Positions 1 to 8,818 of a DNA stretch of 64,000 nt are shown here, piece by piece. Numbering within the stretch: position 1 is the first letter of the stretch; every line of letters starts with the position of its first letter. Source of the DNA: Aromatoleum petrolei (GTDB taxonomy: Bacteria; Pseudomonadota; Gammaproteobacteria; Burkholderiales; Rhodocyclaceae); contig NZ_CP059560.1 of NCBI RefSeq assembly GCF_017894385.1, positions 1,674,001-1,738,000 of the forward strand, read 5' to 3'. The position numbers and the translations under genes are program-made. The notes beneath the pieces are model-generated. The model saw only the letters and a program-made list of their open reading frames with translations. It was not told the DNA's origin and did no database searches.

Positions 1-612
1 CTCTTCCGGGGCGGGCTCGACGCGCGCAATCGGCTCAGGGAAGGGCTTCGTTCCACCGAGTTCCAGATAGCGCTTCTGCAGCTGGATGGAATCGGGGTTG
101 TGTCGCAGGCCGCGTGCGATGGTCTCGCGCGCCTCCGCCTTCTTTCCGCCTTCCTCCTGAAGCAGCGAAAGTTCGTTGAAGGCATTGACCTCCGTTGGAT
201 CGGTCTCGATCGCGGTAGAGAACTCCTGCGCGGCCAACGCCTTGTCACCCTTGAGCTTCAACGCCCTGCCCTTGTCGATATGGACCTTGGGCCGCATGAT
301 GAATGCCTTAGTCGTATGCTGAAGAACATAGTCGCAACCATCGATCGCGCTCTCGAGGTTGTACCGGAACGTCGCCTTGTCACCCATGGTGCGAATCGCG
401 CGATAGCGGAACCGTACGCAGTCGCAATAGTGGTGCATGTGCTGCCAATCGCGTCGATTACCCAGGTCTTTGGCTCCGGCCCCATACACGTAGGTGGAGC
501 AGAGCGCTTCTTCCTGCGGAGTTCTGCCGAACGCCTCGACGGCCCCTGCCGGTGCGCCATAGGCCAAGACCGCGAGCGCCAGCAGCACCCCAAGCTTCCT
601 TCCGTCCAGCAT
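1..612 (-). CDS. TPR-type exported protein of the exopolysaccharide locus (3' end outside window)
   Basis: Only the first 204 codons lie in the window. The start is set by an ATG eight bases after a strong GGAGGAG ribosome binding site (621-628). Residues 1-24 form a signal peptide ending in an Ala-Gly-Ala cleavage site. The mature part has a Cys-Asp-Cys pair near residue 64 and, from about residue 110, helical pairs with the spacing of tetratricopeptide repeats (ALKLKGDKALAAQEFSTAIE, then the pattern again with a Pro-Asp after helix B). It follows the glycosyltransferase gene by 38 bases, so it is probably the next gene of that operon. TPR proteins in polysaccharide loci usually act as periplasmic scaffolds. 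That role is inferred; the exact function is unknown. Confidence 0.75.
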   Translation of the reverse strand, partial: MLDGRKLGVLLALAVLAYGAPAGAVEAFGRTPQEEALCSTYVYGAGAKDLGNRRDWQHMHHYCDCVRFRYRAIRTMGDKATFRYNLESAIDGCDYVLQHTTKAFIMRPKVHIDKGRALKLKGDKALAAQEFSTAIETDPTEVNAFNELSLLQEEGGKKAEARETIARGLRHNPDSIQLQKRYLELGGTKPFPEPIARVEPAPEE

Positions 613-650
613 CGTCGTCAGCTCCTCCAAAGTCCTGCACCCCGCCGGCC

Positions 651-1790
651 CTAAAGGGCAGCCCGGGTCCGGATTGCCACCGCATCCCAAGCGAACTCCC
701 CGCGCGCGCGCTGCATCGCCTGCCGCGCCAGCGCGTCGAGTTGCGTCCCATCCTCAAGCAGGCGACGGATCGCCTCCGCGACGGCAGCCTGATCGTCTCC
801 GTCCGCCCGGATTCCGGTAATCCCGTCAAGCACGGCGGATCCAGTACCACCAGCCTTGCCTGCGATCGAGGCCTTGCCGCAGGCAGCTGCCTCGAGAAAG
901 ACGAGTCCGAAGCCCTCCGTATCGCCATCGATATCGCGATTGACAAGCAAGAACAGGTCGCACGCGTTGTACCAGCGCGGCAGATCGTCCATTGCCACGT
1001 GTCCCAGCAGGTGGACGCGTTCGTGCACGCCGGCATCGCGTGCCACACTTTCAAGATAGGCGCGATCTTCGCCGATGCCCACGATCGCGTAATGCACGTC
1101 ACGCCCCGCAGCGCGCAGGGTCGGCAGGCAGCGGATCACCGTATCAAAACCCTTGCGCCGACTCAGCCGTCCCACCGACAGCAGCAGGCGCGCGCCATGC
1201 GGCAGCGCGATGCTGTCACGGAGATCCTGGAACGGGAGGCCAGGGCGGAACCGCTCGATATCGACCCCAGGGTGGATGATGACGATTCGCTCGCGGGAGA
1301 CCCCCATCCCGGCGAGCACCTCGCAGGTGAAATCGCTGTTGGCGATGACGCGATCGGCATGCTGCAGAACGAAGCACATCACCTTGTACTTGTTCCCCCG
1401 CCCCCAACCAGTGAGTTCCTCGCCATGCGCATACACCACCACAGGCCTCCCTGTAAGCCGTGCAACCGCCCAGGCGACCAGTCCTTCGGGCAAGGCACGG
1501 CCGGCGTGGATAGCCCCAAAGCGCTGACGCAAGGCGAGCAAGATAGATCGGGCGAACAGCGTCGCGTACATACCGAGCGACTCGGGTTTCAACCAAGGCA
1601 CGCGACGGAGGGCAACGCGATGGACCGTGTTCGGGTGATCGATGTCATGCGCAGCGTCCCCAGGCACGGCCGCGGTGACGATCGCGATCTCCTTCCCGCC
1701 CAAGCGCCGATACACCTCATCGAACCATATGGCAGTACCGCCCTTGGTCGGCAGGAACAGCTCGGTAATGACGAGATAGCCCGCCTTCAT
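651..1790 (-). CDS. Glycosyltransferase family 4
   Basis: The 379-residue protein has the two-Rossmann GT-B layout of family 4. Its C-terminal half carries the typical donor-site segment (LLSVGRLSRRKGFDTVI) and the E-x7-E motif (EGFGLVFLEAAACGK), which bind the nucleotide-sugar phosphates. It should transfer a sugar from a nucleotide donor to the growing lipid-linked repeat unit on the cytoplasmic side. The start MKAGYLVITE is preferred because the first beta strand begins at once; an ATG four codons upstream (1802) is possible. It lies downstream of the deacetylase-like gene in the same minus-strand group. The sugar specificity cannot be read from sequence. Confidence 0.88.
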   Translation of the reverse strand: MKAGYLVITELFLPTKGGTAIWFDEVYRRLGGKEIAIVTAAVPGDAAHDIDHPNTVHRVALRRVPWLKPESLGMYATLFARSILLALRQRFGAIHAGRALPEGLVAWAVARLTGRPVVVYAHGEELTGWGRGNKYKVMCFVLQHADRVIANSDFTCEVLAGMGVSRERIVIIHPGVDIERFRPGLPFQDLRDSIALPHGARLLLSVGRLSRRKGFDTVIRCLPTLRAAGRDVHYAIVGIGEDRAYLESVARDAGVHERVHLLGHVAMDDLPRWYNACDLFLLVNRDIDGDTEGFGLVFLEAAACGKASIAGKAGGTGSAVLDGITGIRADGDDQAAVAEAIRRLLEDGTQLDALARQAMQRARGEFAWDAVAIRTRAAL

Positions 1791-1824
1791 CGATCGTCTC
1801 ATTCGTCCCGAATCGTCAGAAAGT

Positions 1825-3096
1825 CTAGCAACGGGAGGGATCCGGCGAGCGTCGGAATGTCACGTCGCCGAGCAAATATCCGGCGGCCTGGAGGATCGCA
1901 CCCAAGCCGCTGAATCTAAGCAGTCGAGCCATCCCCGGCTCGTGTCCCACACGCACGCACCACGCTGCGAGACGTCGCCGCCACATTCGCACGCGGCCCG
2001 GTGAGTCTACATCGCACAAGGCATCGGCAAGTTCCGCCGTGCTCATGAAACGCAGGTCGGGATGTCGCAACAGCGCCCCGCGCAAGGCACGCTCGAGTTC
2101 GGCCAAGGCCGCCTCGCGCGTGGCGGCCGGCCCGATGAAATTCGCCCGGTGTGTTTCAAGCAGGGTCGGTCGGCCTTCGGCGACCTTCGCCGCCAGCGCC
2201 TCCCACACCCGCTCCGCGCGGTGACCCCGCATCGGCTCGAAATACACATCGCGCACCACATAGCAGACGTCTCCGCAACCACGCGCGCCGTTGTGCATGC
2301 GACGTGTCGGCGCGACAAGCTTCCCGGCCTCATCCCGCGCTTCGTACCGGCAGCCGGGCGTCACGACGCAACGCACTCCGCTCGCAACCCAGGCCCGTTC
2401 CACGTTGTCGTCCCAGACGAAGGTGTTGGGCACCGCCACATGCAGCGTGGCCCCGAACACCTGCCGCAACAGGTCGGCTTCCTCGCATACAGCACGGTCA
2501 ATCTCGGCCGGAGCGAGCGCAGTACTTGGCAAATGCGCACAATCAACCCAGCGGCTCTGCAGGGGCGCGGGAAGATCCTCGCTACGCGCCCAGACGTCAC
2601 GCAACCACCGTTGCAGAACATCGGCTTCGCCGGAGCCTGCACCCGAGTCGCCCGCCAGGCGGGCGAGCACGGAAGCCGGCCAGAAATGCTCCAGTCCATG
2701 GCGCTGCAGCGCGAACACGCCGCTCCGGCAACCGGCACGCATCGCCCCAAGCACTGCAGCGAAATCGGGATCTGCGAGCGTGCGGCGAACATACCGGGAA
2801 TTCCCGGACGCGAGGATCGCAGGACCATTGGCAATAGCGGCTACGATTCCGAGAGTCATCACCGCCGGTCGGCCGGTGCTGTCGCGAACCTCTGCGAGCG
2901 TGGCCGCCAGGTTGCGCAAGGCCGTGGCGTCATCGTCCGGGCCGGGACCCCAGTCGTCACTCTCGAAGATCAACACTGGAAACCCAAGGACCGGCTCGCG
3001 CCACGCGGCGGCGAGCGAGCGCCCGTACAGCAAGACCAGCAAGCCCACGGAGGCACCGAACCAGACAACGATCAGGACGAGCAGTGTTTCCATCAA
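1825..3096 (-). CDS. Polysaccharide deacetylase-like (NodB-fold) membrane-anchored protein
   Basis: The 423-residue protein starts with one hydrophobic anchor (residues 4-24). It then shows the metal-binding pattern of NodB/CE4-type deacetylases: two aspartates in FESDDWG (D47, D48) and a His-x3-His pair in RHGLEHF (H133, H137). A later ETHRANF segment may supply another active-site residue. This makes deacetylation of an amino sugar, or a related hydrolytic step, the best guess, acting on the periplasmic side. The family is more distant from classical NodB than the second deacetylase in this locus. The start codon overlaps the stop of the MBOAT gene by four bases, indicating translational coupling to an acyltransferase. 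Confidence 0.72.
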   Translation of the reverse strand: MMETLLVLIVVWFGASVGLLVLLYGRSLAAAWREPVLGFPVLIFESDDWGPGPDDDATALRNLAATLAEVRDSTGRPAVMTLGIVAAIANGPAILASGNSRYVRRTLADPDFAAVLGAMRAGCRSGVFALQRHGLEHFWPASVLARLAGDSGAGSGEADVLQRWLRDVWARSEDLPAPLQSRWVDCAHLPSTALAPAEIDRAVCEEADLLRQVFGATLHVAVPNTFVWDDNVERAWVASGVRCVVTPGCRYEARDEAGKLVAPTRRMHNGARGCGDVCYVVRDVYFEPMRGHRAERVWEALAAKVAEGRPTLLETHRANFIGPAATREAALAELERALRGALLRHPDLRFMSTAELADALCDVDSPGRVRMWRRRLAAWCVRVGHEPGMARLLRFSGLGAILQAAGYLLGDVTFRRSPDPSRC

Positions 3097-4529
3097 AAAT
3101 CAAAATATATGAACTTCTGGGTCGGACCGCCAAAGAGGACGATCGCCAGCACCAGCGAGGCATACGCAACGCCACGCAGCGGGAACGGCACCCGCCACCA
3201 CCACTCCACGCCACGTCGTTCGAAAAATGCAACGATGCGCGGCTCGATCAAGACCAGCACGACCGTCGCAAGCACGCCGATAACTTCATACAGGCGCACG
3301 GCCACAGCGGTGGACGGGGCGGCAAGGCCAAGCATCGCCGCACACACGGCCCACGCATCGGCGAAATTCGGCGCACGGAAGAACACCCACGTGAAATGCA
3401 TCGCAACATAGGTCACCGGCCAGCCCAGCCAGGACAAGGCGCGATCGACCAATGAATCTTCCGCGATGCCCGCCATACGCAGCCCAGCATTGAGCAGACG
3501 GTGCGCGATCAGCAGGGCGCCATGGAGGAATCCCCAGAACACGAAGGTCCAGTTCGCTCCATGCCACAGGCCACCGAGCAGCATCGTCGCCATCAGGTTG
3601 CGGTAACCGTTGAAACGGCCGCCGCGATTGCCGCCGATCGAGATATAAAGGTAGTCGCGCAGCCATCGCGACAGCGACATGTGCCAGCGGTGCCAGAATT
3701 CGGTCGCGCTGCGAGCAAGATAGGGAAAACGGAAGTTCAGCGGCAAGGTGACGCCGAACATGCAGGCAAGGCCGAGGGCCATCTCGCTGTAGCCGGAGAA
3801 ATCGAGATAGATCTCCATGCCAAAGCCCAGCGTGGCCAGCCAGGCCAACAGGAAATCAAGTTTCGCCGGTTGTGCGAACAGGGCATCGACCAGCGGGGCC
3901 AAATTGTCGGCCAGAAGCGCCTTCTTGATCAGGCCGCCGGCAAAGATGAAGGCGCCGATCTTGAGATTGCGCCAGCTCACCGGCTGCAGGTCTTCGAGCT
4001 GTGCCACAAGCTCATGAACACGTACGATGGGGCCTGCGATCAGCTGCGGGAAGAAGCTGACGAACAGGCACCAGTGGCGGAAGCTGATGTGGCGCGTGCA
4101 GTCGCCCCGATAGACGTCGATCATCGCGCTCAGCATGTGGAAGGTGTAGAAGCTGATGCCGAGCGGCAGCACCCAGTCGATCCAAGCCGGGCGCACGACA
4201 GCCACCGCAGCCCCCGCAACACGCGCAAGCCATAATGCGGACTCGATCATCAGCGCAAGGTATTTGAAACAACCGAGTACCGTCAGATTGCCTGCGATCG
4301 CGGTGATCATCAGCGCACGCGAGCGTGTCGCCAGCATGCCCCGATACACGAACCAGTTCGCCGTCACTGACGCGCCGAGCAGGATCAGGTAGACCGGCTT
4401 CCACGACGCGTAGAAGATCAGGCTAGCCATGAGCAGCACCGTGGCACGCTGCGTCGGCGAACGGGCGAGCAGGTACGTCGCCAGGACCGCGGCGAAAAAC
4501 ACGGCGAAGGACACACTGCTGAAGATCAT
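3093..4529 (-). CDS. MBOAT-family O-acyltransferase (AlgI-like)
   Basis: The 478-residue polytopic membrane protein has the signature blocks of bacterial MBOAT acyltransferases such as AlgI: FWHRWHMSLSRWLRDYLYI in the middle and GGLWHGANW with the presumed catalytic histidine further on. These proteins move acyl, usually acetyl, groups across the inner membrane for O-acylation of a polysaccharide. Together with the following SGNH-like protein, whose stop codon overlaps this start by four bases, it forms an AlgI/AlgJ-like acetylation pair. An acetylated exopolysaccharide is therefore likely; the acceptor sugar is unknown. Confidence 0.9.
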   Translation of the reverse strand: MIFSSVSFAVFFAAVLATYLLARSPTQRATVLLMASLIFYASWKPVYLILLGASVTANWFVYRGMLATRSRALMITAIAGNLTVLGCFKYLALMIESALWLARVAGAAVAVVRPAWIDWVLPLGISFYTFHMLSAMIDVYRGDCTRHISFRHWCLFVSFFPQLIAGPIVRVHELVAQLEDLQPVSWRNLKIGAFIFAGGLIKKALLADNLAPLVDALFAQPAKLDFLLAWLATLGFGMEIYLDFSGYSEMALGLACMFGVTLPLNFRFPYLARSATEFWHRWHMSLSRWLRDYLYISIGGNRGGRFNGYRNLMATMLLGGLWHGANWTFVFWGFLHGALLIAHRLLNAGLRMAGIAEDSLVDRALSWLGWPVTYVAMHFTWVFFRAPNFADAWAVCAAMLGLAAPSTAVAVRLYEVIGVLATVVLVLIEPRIVAFFERRGVEWWWRVPFPLRGVAYASLVLAIVLFGGPTQKFIYFDF

Positions 4530-5545
4530 CGCGCACCCACCCTCACGGTTCGGGCACTGTCATCGGCAAGCGCACGCCCGAGCAGGGCGCTGAAGCGCTG
4601 CGCGCCTCGGTCGTTAAGGTGACCGGCGTTGACGAACTCGGCTGAATCACGACGCTCGCCGGCGCCAAGTGCCAGCATGGGCACCTCGCGCGCGGCGAGC
4701 TCGGAACGAATTTTCAGGTATGGCACTGCCGCCGGGTGTGCCTCATCGAGGTAGAGCACCTGACGCGTCAGCAGCGGGGGAAACACTACGCTCGCCCTTA
4801 CTCCGCGCTGACGGAACAGGTCCAGCATTGCCAGCAGGTCGGCCTCGGCAATGCGGTCAGGCGGTGCGGTGGATCCTGCCTCCTGACGCATGACCTGCTC
4901 GGCATCCTGTGCCGCAGCGCCGAAACCAGGCCGATAGCCCTGTCGCCGCGCGGCGCCGCCGCCGACCGGCTCGACCGGGCCGATCACGGCACGAACCAGT
5001 TGCTCCAGTTTTGCCGGTTCGCGCAGTTGCTTGAGATTCCCCGCATAACCCCATCCACGCAGGATGCTTCGCGCAAGATTCGCGTAGTCACCGTGCGCAA
5101 GCATGCGCTCGCGGTCGCCGAAGAACACGAGATAGCCCAGAGAGTCATCGGCCTGCACGAGCCCCTCATCGAGTCCAATGACAATCTGCTCGATCGCCCC
5201 CGGCCTTAACAGCCGCGCGGAGTCCAGCCGGCGGACGATGCCATAGAGTACGCTCGCATTGGCGCCGGGCAGGCCGAGATTGAAGGCCGACGGGCCGGAG
5301 CGGCCACCGGCATGCTCGACGACCGTCACGGGATCGAAGCCGTTGTCGACGCGGCTGTTTCCCAACAGCAGCAGGCGTGGCGGATTGCGCTCGACATGCA
5401 AGAGCTTGTCCATCGCCCGCCCCGCCGCAAACACGGCGCGAAACCGATGGAGGACCGCGTCCGAATGCAGCAGGGCCTCGGCCGCCAGCAACAGCACGAT
5501 CGCCACGGCGATCCCTGCTCCGGGACGCAACCATGCCCGCTTCAT
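4526..5545 (-). CDS. SGNH-hydrolase-like membrane-anchored protein (AlgJ/AlgX-like partner)
   Basis: The 339-residue protein has an N-terminal membrane anchor (about residues 9-25). The block I motif is LLLGNSRVDNGFD with candidate nucleophile S64, and the block V motif is NAGHLNDRG with candidate catalytic H309. This is the layout of SGNH/GDSL-like acetyl-handling proteins that partner with MBOAT transporters in alginate and similar pathways. The start MKRAWLRP (5545) is chosen because a GAGGG site precedes it and the anchor follows at once; an in-frame ATG lies further upstream at 5602. It is the first gene of a minus-strand group and is divergent from the asparagine-synthase-like gene. The specific reaction is inferred from its neighbour. 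Confidence 0.72.
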   Translation of the reverse strand: MKRAWLRPGAGIAVAIVLLLAAEALLHSDAVLHRFRAVFAAGRAMDKLLHVERNPPRLLLLGNSRVDNGFDPVTVVEHAGGRSGPSAFNLGLPGANASVLYGIVRRLDSARLLRPGAIEQIVIGLDEGLVQADDSLGYLVFFGDRERMLAHGDYANLARSILRGWGYAGNLKQLREPAKLEQLVRAVIGPVEPVGGGAARRQGYRPGFGAAAQDAEQVMRQEAGSTAPPDRIAEADLLAMLDLFRQRGVRASVVFPPLLTRQVLYLDEAHPAAVPYLKIRSELAAREVPMLALGAGERRDSAEFVNAGHLNDRGAQRFSALLGRALADDSARTVRVGAR

Positions 5546-5649
5546 CGCGATGCCCTCGGACGTTTGCATGCGCAAGCGTGACCTCTGCGGCATTCCCGCC
5601 ACACTGCATCGGCTACCATTGCCGCAGCCCCGATCAACCGGATGACGGC

Positions 5650-7515
5650 ATGCTCACGAACACTCGACGGACACTGTGCGGCTGGGTAAATCTCGCGGTG
5701 GCGGATGCAGCCCCGCCGGGGGTACTGCAGGCAATGTTCGCTGCCGATGGGGCGGGCGAGCCCGGAGGCCTGCTCGACATGCACGGCGCGGGCTGCATCG
5801 GGACGGGGCCGACGACGAGCTGGCTGGCACAGCACGCTGGCGCACGCCATGTGGCGGCGTTGCTTGGCCGACCGCGCTGGACGGACGCGGCAACCGCGGC
5901 CCACGCACGTGAGCACGGCCACGCTGCGGCCGCCATCCGGCGTTACGGTGAAGTCGGCGATCGACTCCTGGAGGATCTCCAGGGCAACTTCGCGTTGGTC
6001 CTGGTCGACTTGGCGAAGGGCCGCGCATTGCTGGCCGTCGACCGCACTGGCATCGAGCGGCTGTGTTTCGCGCGGCTGGGGCCCCTGCTGGTCTTTTCCA
6101 CCAGCGCGCGCGCCGTCGCCGCACATCCGGCGGTCAATGCCGCACTCGACCGCCAGGCGCTGTACGAATATCTCTATTGCCACATGGTGCCCAGTCCCGA
6201 TACCGCATTTCGCGCGGTCGAGAAGCTGCTCCCGGCGCAATGTCTGGTAGCGACCGGGGCAGCCGCGACGCGGCACTTCTACTGGGCGATGCCCTTTGCG
6301 CCGGACACGGGGGCAGACGAGGCGCACCAGGAGCAAACGTTCAGGCAGCTCCTGCGTCAGTCGGTGCAGCGCCACGTGGATGAGCTGCCGGTCGGCGCCT
6401 TCCTTTCCGGTGGAACAGACAGCTCGACGGTTACCGGTCTGCTCGGCGAGGTCAGCGGCAAGCCGGCACGCACCTTCTCGATTGGCTTCGACGCCGAGGG
6501 CTTTGACGAGCTCGATTACGCGCGAATCACTGCGCGCCACTTCGGTGCCGACGCGACCGAATTCTATGTCACGCCTGAACATGTCGCCGAGGCATTGCCG
6601 CTCATTGCCGCCGCTTATGACGAACCCTTCGGCAACGCGTCCGCCGTTCCGACCTACTTCTGCGCACGCATCGCGCATGAACATGGCATCGAGGCGATGC
6701 TGGCGGGTGACGGCGGCGACGAGTTCTTCGGCGGCAACGCGCGCTATGCCAAGCAGGGAGTGTTCGAGCACTACCACTCGCTCGCGCCGGGGCTGCGGCG
6801 CATGCTTGAACCGCTCGTATTGAACTTTCCGCTCGGATCGGCATTGATGCCGGTACGCAAGGCACAGAGCTACGTCCGGCAGGCGCGCATCCCGCTGCCT
6901 GACCGTCTGGAAACCTACAACTTCCTGCATCGCGACCCGCTGGCGACAATCTTCGAGAGCGAGTTTCTCGCGGCGATCGACACCGAGCGTCCACTGGCAC
7001 TGATGCGCGAGGCGTACTTTCGCGCCGCATCGCCCGAGCCGGTCGATCGCATGATGCATCTGGATCACAAGATCACGCTGGCCGACAACGATCTGCGCAA
7101 GGTGTCGCGAATGTGCGAGGCCGCGGGGGTCGAGGTGCGCTTTCCCTTCCTCGACGAGGACCTGATTACCTTCTCCGGCACGCTGACCGTACGCCAGAAG
7201 GTGAGCGGCACCCGCCTGCGAGTATTTTTCAAGCAGGCGCTGCGCGACTTCCTGCCGGGCGAGACGATCACAAAATCGAAGCATGGCTTCGGCCTGCCGT
7301 TCGGCCTGTGGCTGGCCACTGACGGCCCGCTGCGTTCGCAGGCCGTCGCAGCCCTGGGCAGCCTCGCCCGTCGCGGGATCGTTCGTCCGGACTATCTGCA
7401 GAAGCTGTGGCGGGAACATTCATCGGGCCATGCGAGCTATTACGGAGTCATGATCTGGGTACTGACCCAACTGGAACTCTGGCTGCAGCGGAATGACGGT
7501 CCGGCCGAACATTGA
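5650..7515 (+). CDS. Asparagine-synthase-like protein with degenerate glutaminase domain
   Basis: This is the only plus-strand gene inside the polysaccharide locus. The 621-residue product has a C-terminal synthetase domain with an intact ATP-pyrophosphatase loop (FLSGGTDSSTV, about residues 253-263) and the LAGDGGDEFFGG motif. The N-terminal glutaminase-like domain is unusual. Cys is at position 10 (TLCGWVNL), not next to the initiator Met, and the usual Arg-x-Arg-Gly and Asn-Gly-Glu glutamine-binding motifs are not seen. A CTG codon directly before the Cys codon could expose Cys2 if used as a start, which is speculative. Asparagine-synthase-like genes are common in XrtA clusters and are needed for floc formation in Zoogloea. 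It likely amidates a sugar acid or peptide side group. Its 3' end overlaps the convergent ligase gene by 68 bases. Confidence 0.82.
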   Translation: MLTNTRRTLCGWVNLAVADAAPPGVLQAMFAADGAGEPGGLLDMHGAGCIGTGPTTSWLAQHAGARHVAALLGRPRWTDAATAAHAREHGHAAAAIRRYGEVGDRLLEDLQGNFALVLVDLAKGRALLAVDRTGIERLCFARLGPLLVFSTSARAVAAHPAVNAALDRQALYEYLYCHMVPSPDTAFRAVEKLLPAQCLVATGAAATRHFYWAMPFAPDTGADEAHQEQTFRQLLRQSVQRHVDELPVGAFLSGGTDSSTVTGLLGEVSGKPARTFSIGFDAEGFDELDYARITARHFGADATEFYVTPEHVAEALPLIAAAYDEPFGNASAVPTYFCARIAHEHGIEAMLAGDGGDEFFGGNARYAKQGVFEHYHSLAPGLRRMLEPLVLNFPLGSALMPVRKAQSYVRQARIPLPDRLETYNFLHRDPLATIFESEFLAAIDTERPLALMREAYFRAASPEPVDRMMHLDHKITLADNDLRKVSRMCEAAGVEVRFPFLDEDLITFSGTLTVRQKVSGTRLRVFFKQALRDFLPGETITKSKHGFGLPFGLWLATDGPLRSQAVAALGSLARRGIVRPDYLQKLWREHSSGHASYYGVMIWVLTQLELWLQRNDGPAEH

Positions 7516-8818
7516 CCGGCACAGCCTCGCGCACACGGGGCAACCCCACCGCCGGCGCAGCGACATCAAGAGCACGCTTCCCGGCGGCTTCGGCTTCACG
7601 CACCAATACTTTCGCGACTACGACGATCAGCACGAGGTTGTAGTAGTAATCAAAGTACGCCATGCCGAGAAAGGCGCCCGCCGCGAGATACGCGACGATA
7701 CTGACCTGCACCATCGCGGCAAGGTCGCCCAGCCAGGCATGCTCGGCATTCGATTTGACAGCCCTCGCGACGGCGCCCGCCGACCGCCAGGTAAATACCG
7801 CCAGCAGCAGGAACAGGAACAGGCCGACGTAGCCGTGTTCGCCCAGCACCTCGAAATAGATCGAATGCACGTCGCGAACGTTCGATGGATCAGGCGCATA
7901 CAGATAGAACATGTCGCGCTGAAAGGTCTCGAAACCGCCGCCCAGCGGCCGGTCCATCGCAAGATGAAACGCCATCCACCACGCGTTGATGCGCCCCTGC
8001 GCGGATTGGTCCTCCTGATAGGTATTGATCGTCGCCATGCGCTCGTACCACGCCTCCGGCATGATCAGCCAGATCATCAGTATCGACAGTCCCGCAAGTA
8101 CGATGACGAGAAACTTGTGGCGCGCCTTGAGCCAGAACACCACCCCCATCGCGGCCATGCCCAGCAACGCGCCGCGCGACTGCGTGCCGATCGCCGCGGT
8201 CGCCGTGAGCACGGTCGCCAGGTATACGGCGGGCCGCAGCCAGCGATGTATGGTACTGCGCGCAAGCAAGTACAGCAGAGGCACGGTCATCGCTAGGGCC
8301 AGACCAAGCTCGTTGTTGCCCTCGATGAAGGTGCCCGACGGCCCTTGCACACGGTACACCCCGCCATTGACGATCGTGAAAATGCCGCCCTTGACGCCAT
8401 AGAACGCCAAGGACAAGGCGATTGTCCAAACGAGGGCTTTGAGCCTCTCGGGGGTGTTGATAACGATCATCGCGACGAAGATCATCAGTTGGATCTTGAT
8501 GACCTTCTCGAACTGTGGCCAGGCTAAGGTCGGATAGGCTGCAAAGATCGTCGTGACAAGCATCCACCCGACAAAAAGCAGCAGCACAATGGACTCTCGC
8601 TCCCACGGGATGCGCTTTGGCTCTTTCGACAGCAACAGCGCGATCAGCGTCGTTAGCGCGACGATGTAGGCGAAGGGCATCGTCGTGCTGAACCCCCACG
8701 CAAGACGATGTGGATTCATGAAACCGAGCCACGTCCACACCAGGATGCCGATCCACGGCCACCTGAGGATGAACGGCAGGGTCGCGAAGACCGCTAACGT
8801 TACCGCGATATCGCGCAT
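7448..8818 (-). CDS. O-antigen-ligase-like / putative O-glycosylation ligase, exosortase A-associated
   Basis: The 456-residue protein has about ten membrane segments and a long central periplasmic loop, as in the WaaL/Wzy ligase-polymerase superfamily. The start MRDIAVTLAVF and the segments MNPHRLAWGF and YGVKGGIFTIVNGG are typical of the exosortase A-associated putative O-glycosylation ligase family. Such proteins join or polymerise lipid-linked glycans on the outer face of the inner membrane. Polymerase and protein-glycosylation roles both remain possible. It overlaps the upstream formyltransferase gene by 19 bases, and its tail overlaps the convergent asparagine-synthase-like gene. Confidence 0.88.
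   Translation of the reverse strand: MRDIAVTLAVFATLPFILRWPWIGILVWTWLGFMNPHRLAWGFSTTMPFAYIVALTTLIALLLSKEPKRIPWERESIVLLLFVGWMLVTTIFAAYPTLAWPQFEKVIKIQLMIFVAMIVINTPERLKALVWTIALSLAFYGVKGGIFTIVNGGVYRVQGPSGTFIEGNNELGLALAMTVPLLYLLARSTIHRWLRPAVYLATVLTATAAIGTQSRGALLGMAAMGVVFWLKARHKFLVIVLAGLSILMIWLIMPEAWYERMATINTYQEDQSAQGRINAWWMAFHLAMDRPLGGGFETFQRDMFYLYAPDPSNVRDVHSIYFEVLGEHGYVGLFLFLLLAVFTWRSAGAVARAVKSNAEHAWLGDLAAMVQVSIVAYLAAGAFLGMAYFDYYYNLVLIVVVAKVLVREAEAAGKRALDVAAPAVGLPRVREAVPVNVRPDRHSAAARVPVGSVPRS

Noticed and set aside
100..654. Long plus-strand open frames over the first 6 kb (for example 100-654, 552-1913 and 2062-3411)
   Set aside because: They lie antisense to well-supported minus-strand genes, show low-complexity Arg/Pro/His-rich products without motifs, and have no ribosome binding sites. 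High GC content produces such frames.
5542..7419. A 625-codon minus-strand frame opposite the asparagine-synthase-like gene
   Set aside because: The plus strand has the PP-loop and other synthetase motifs; the minus frame has none, although its orientation would suit the operon.
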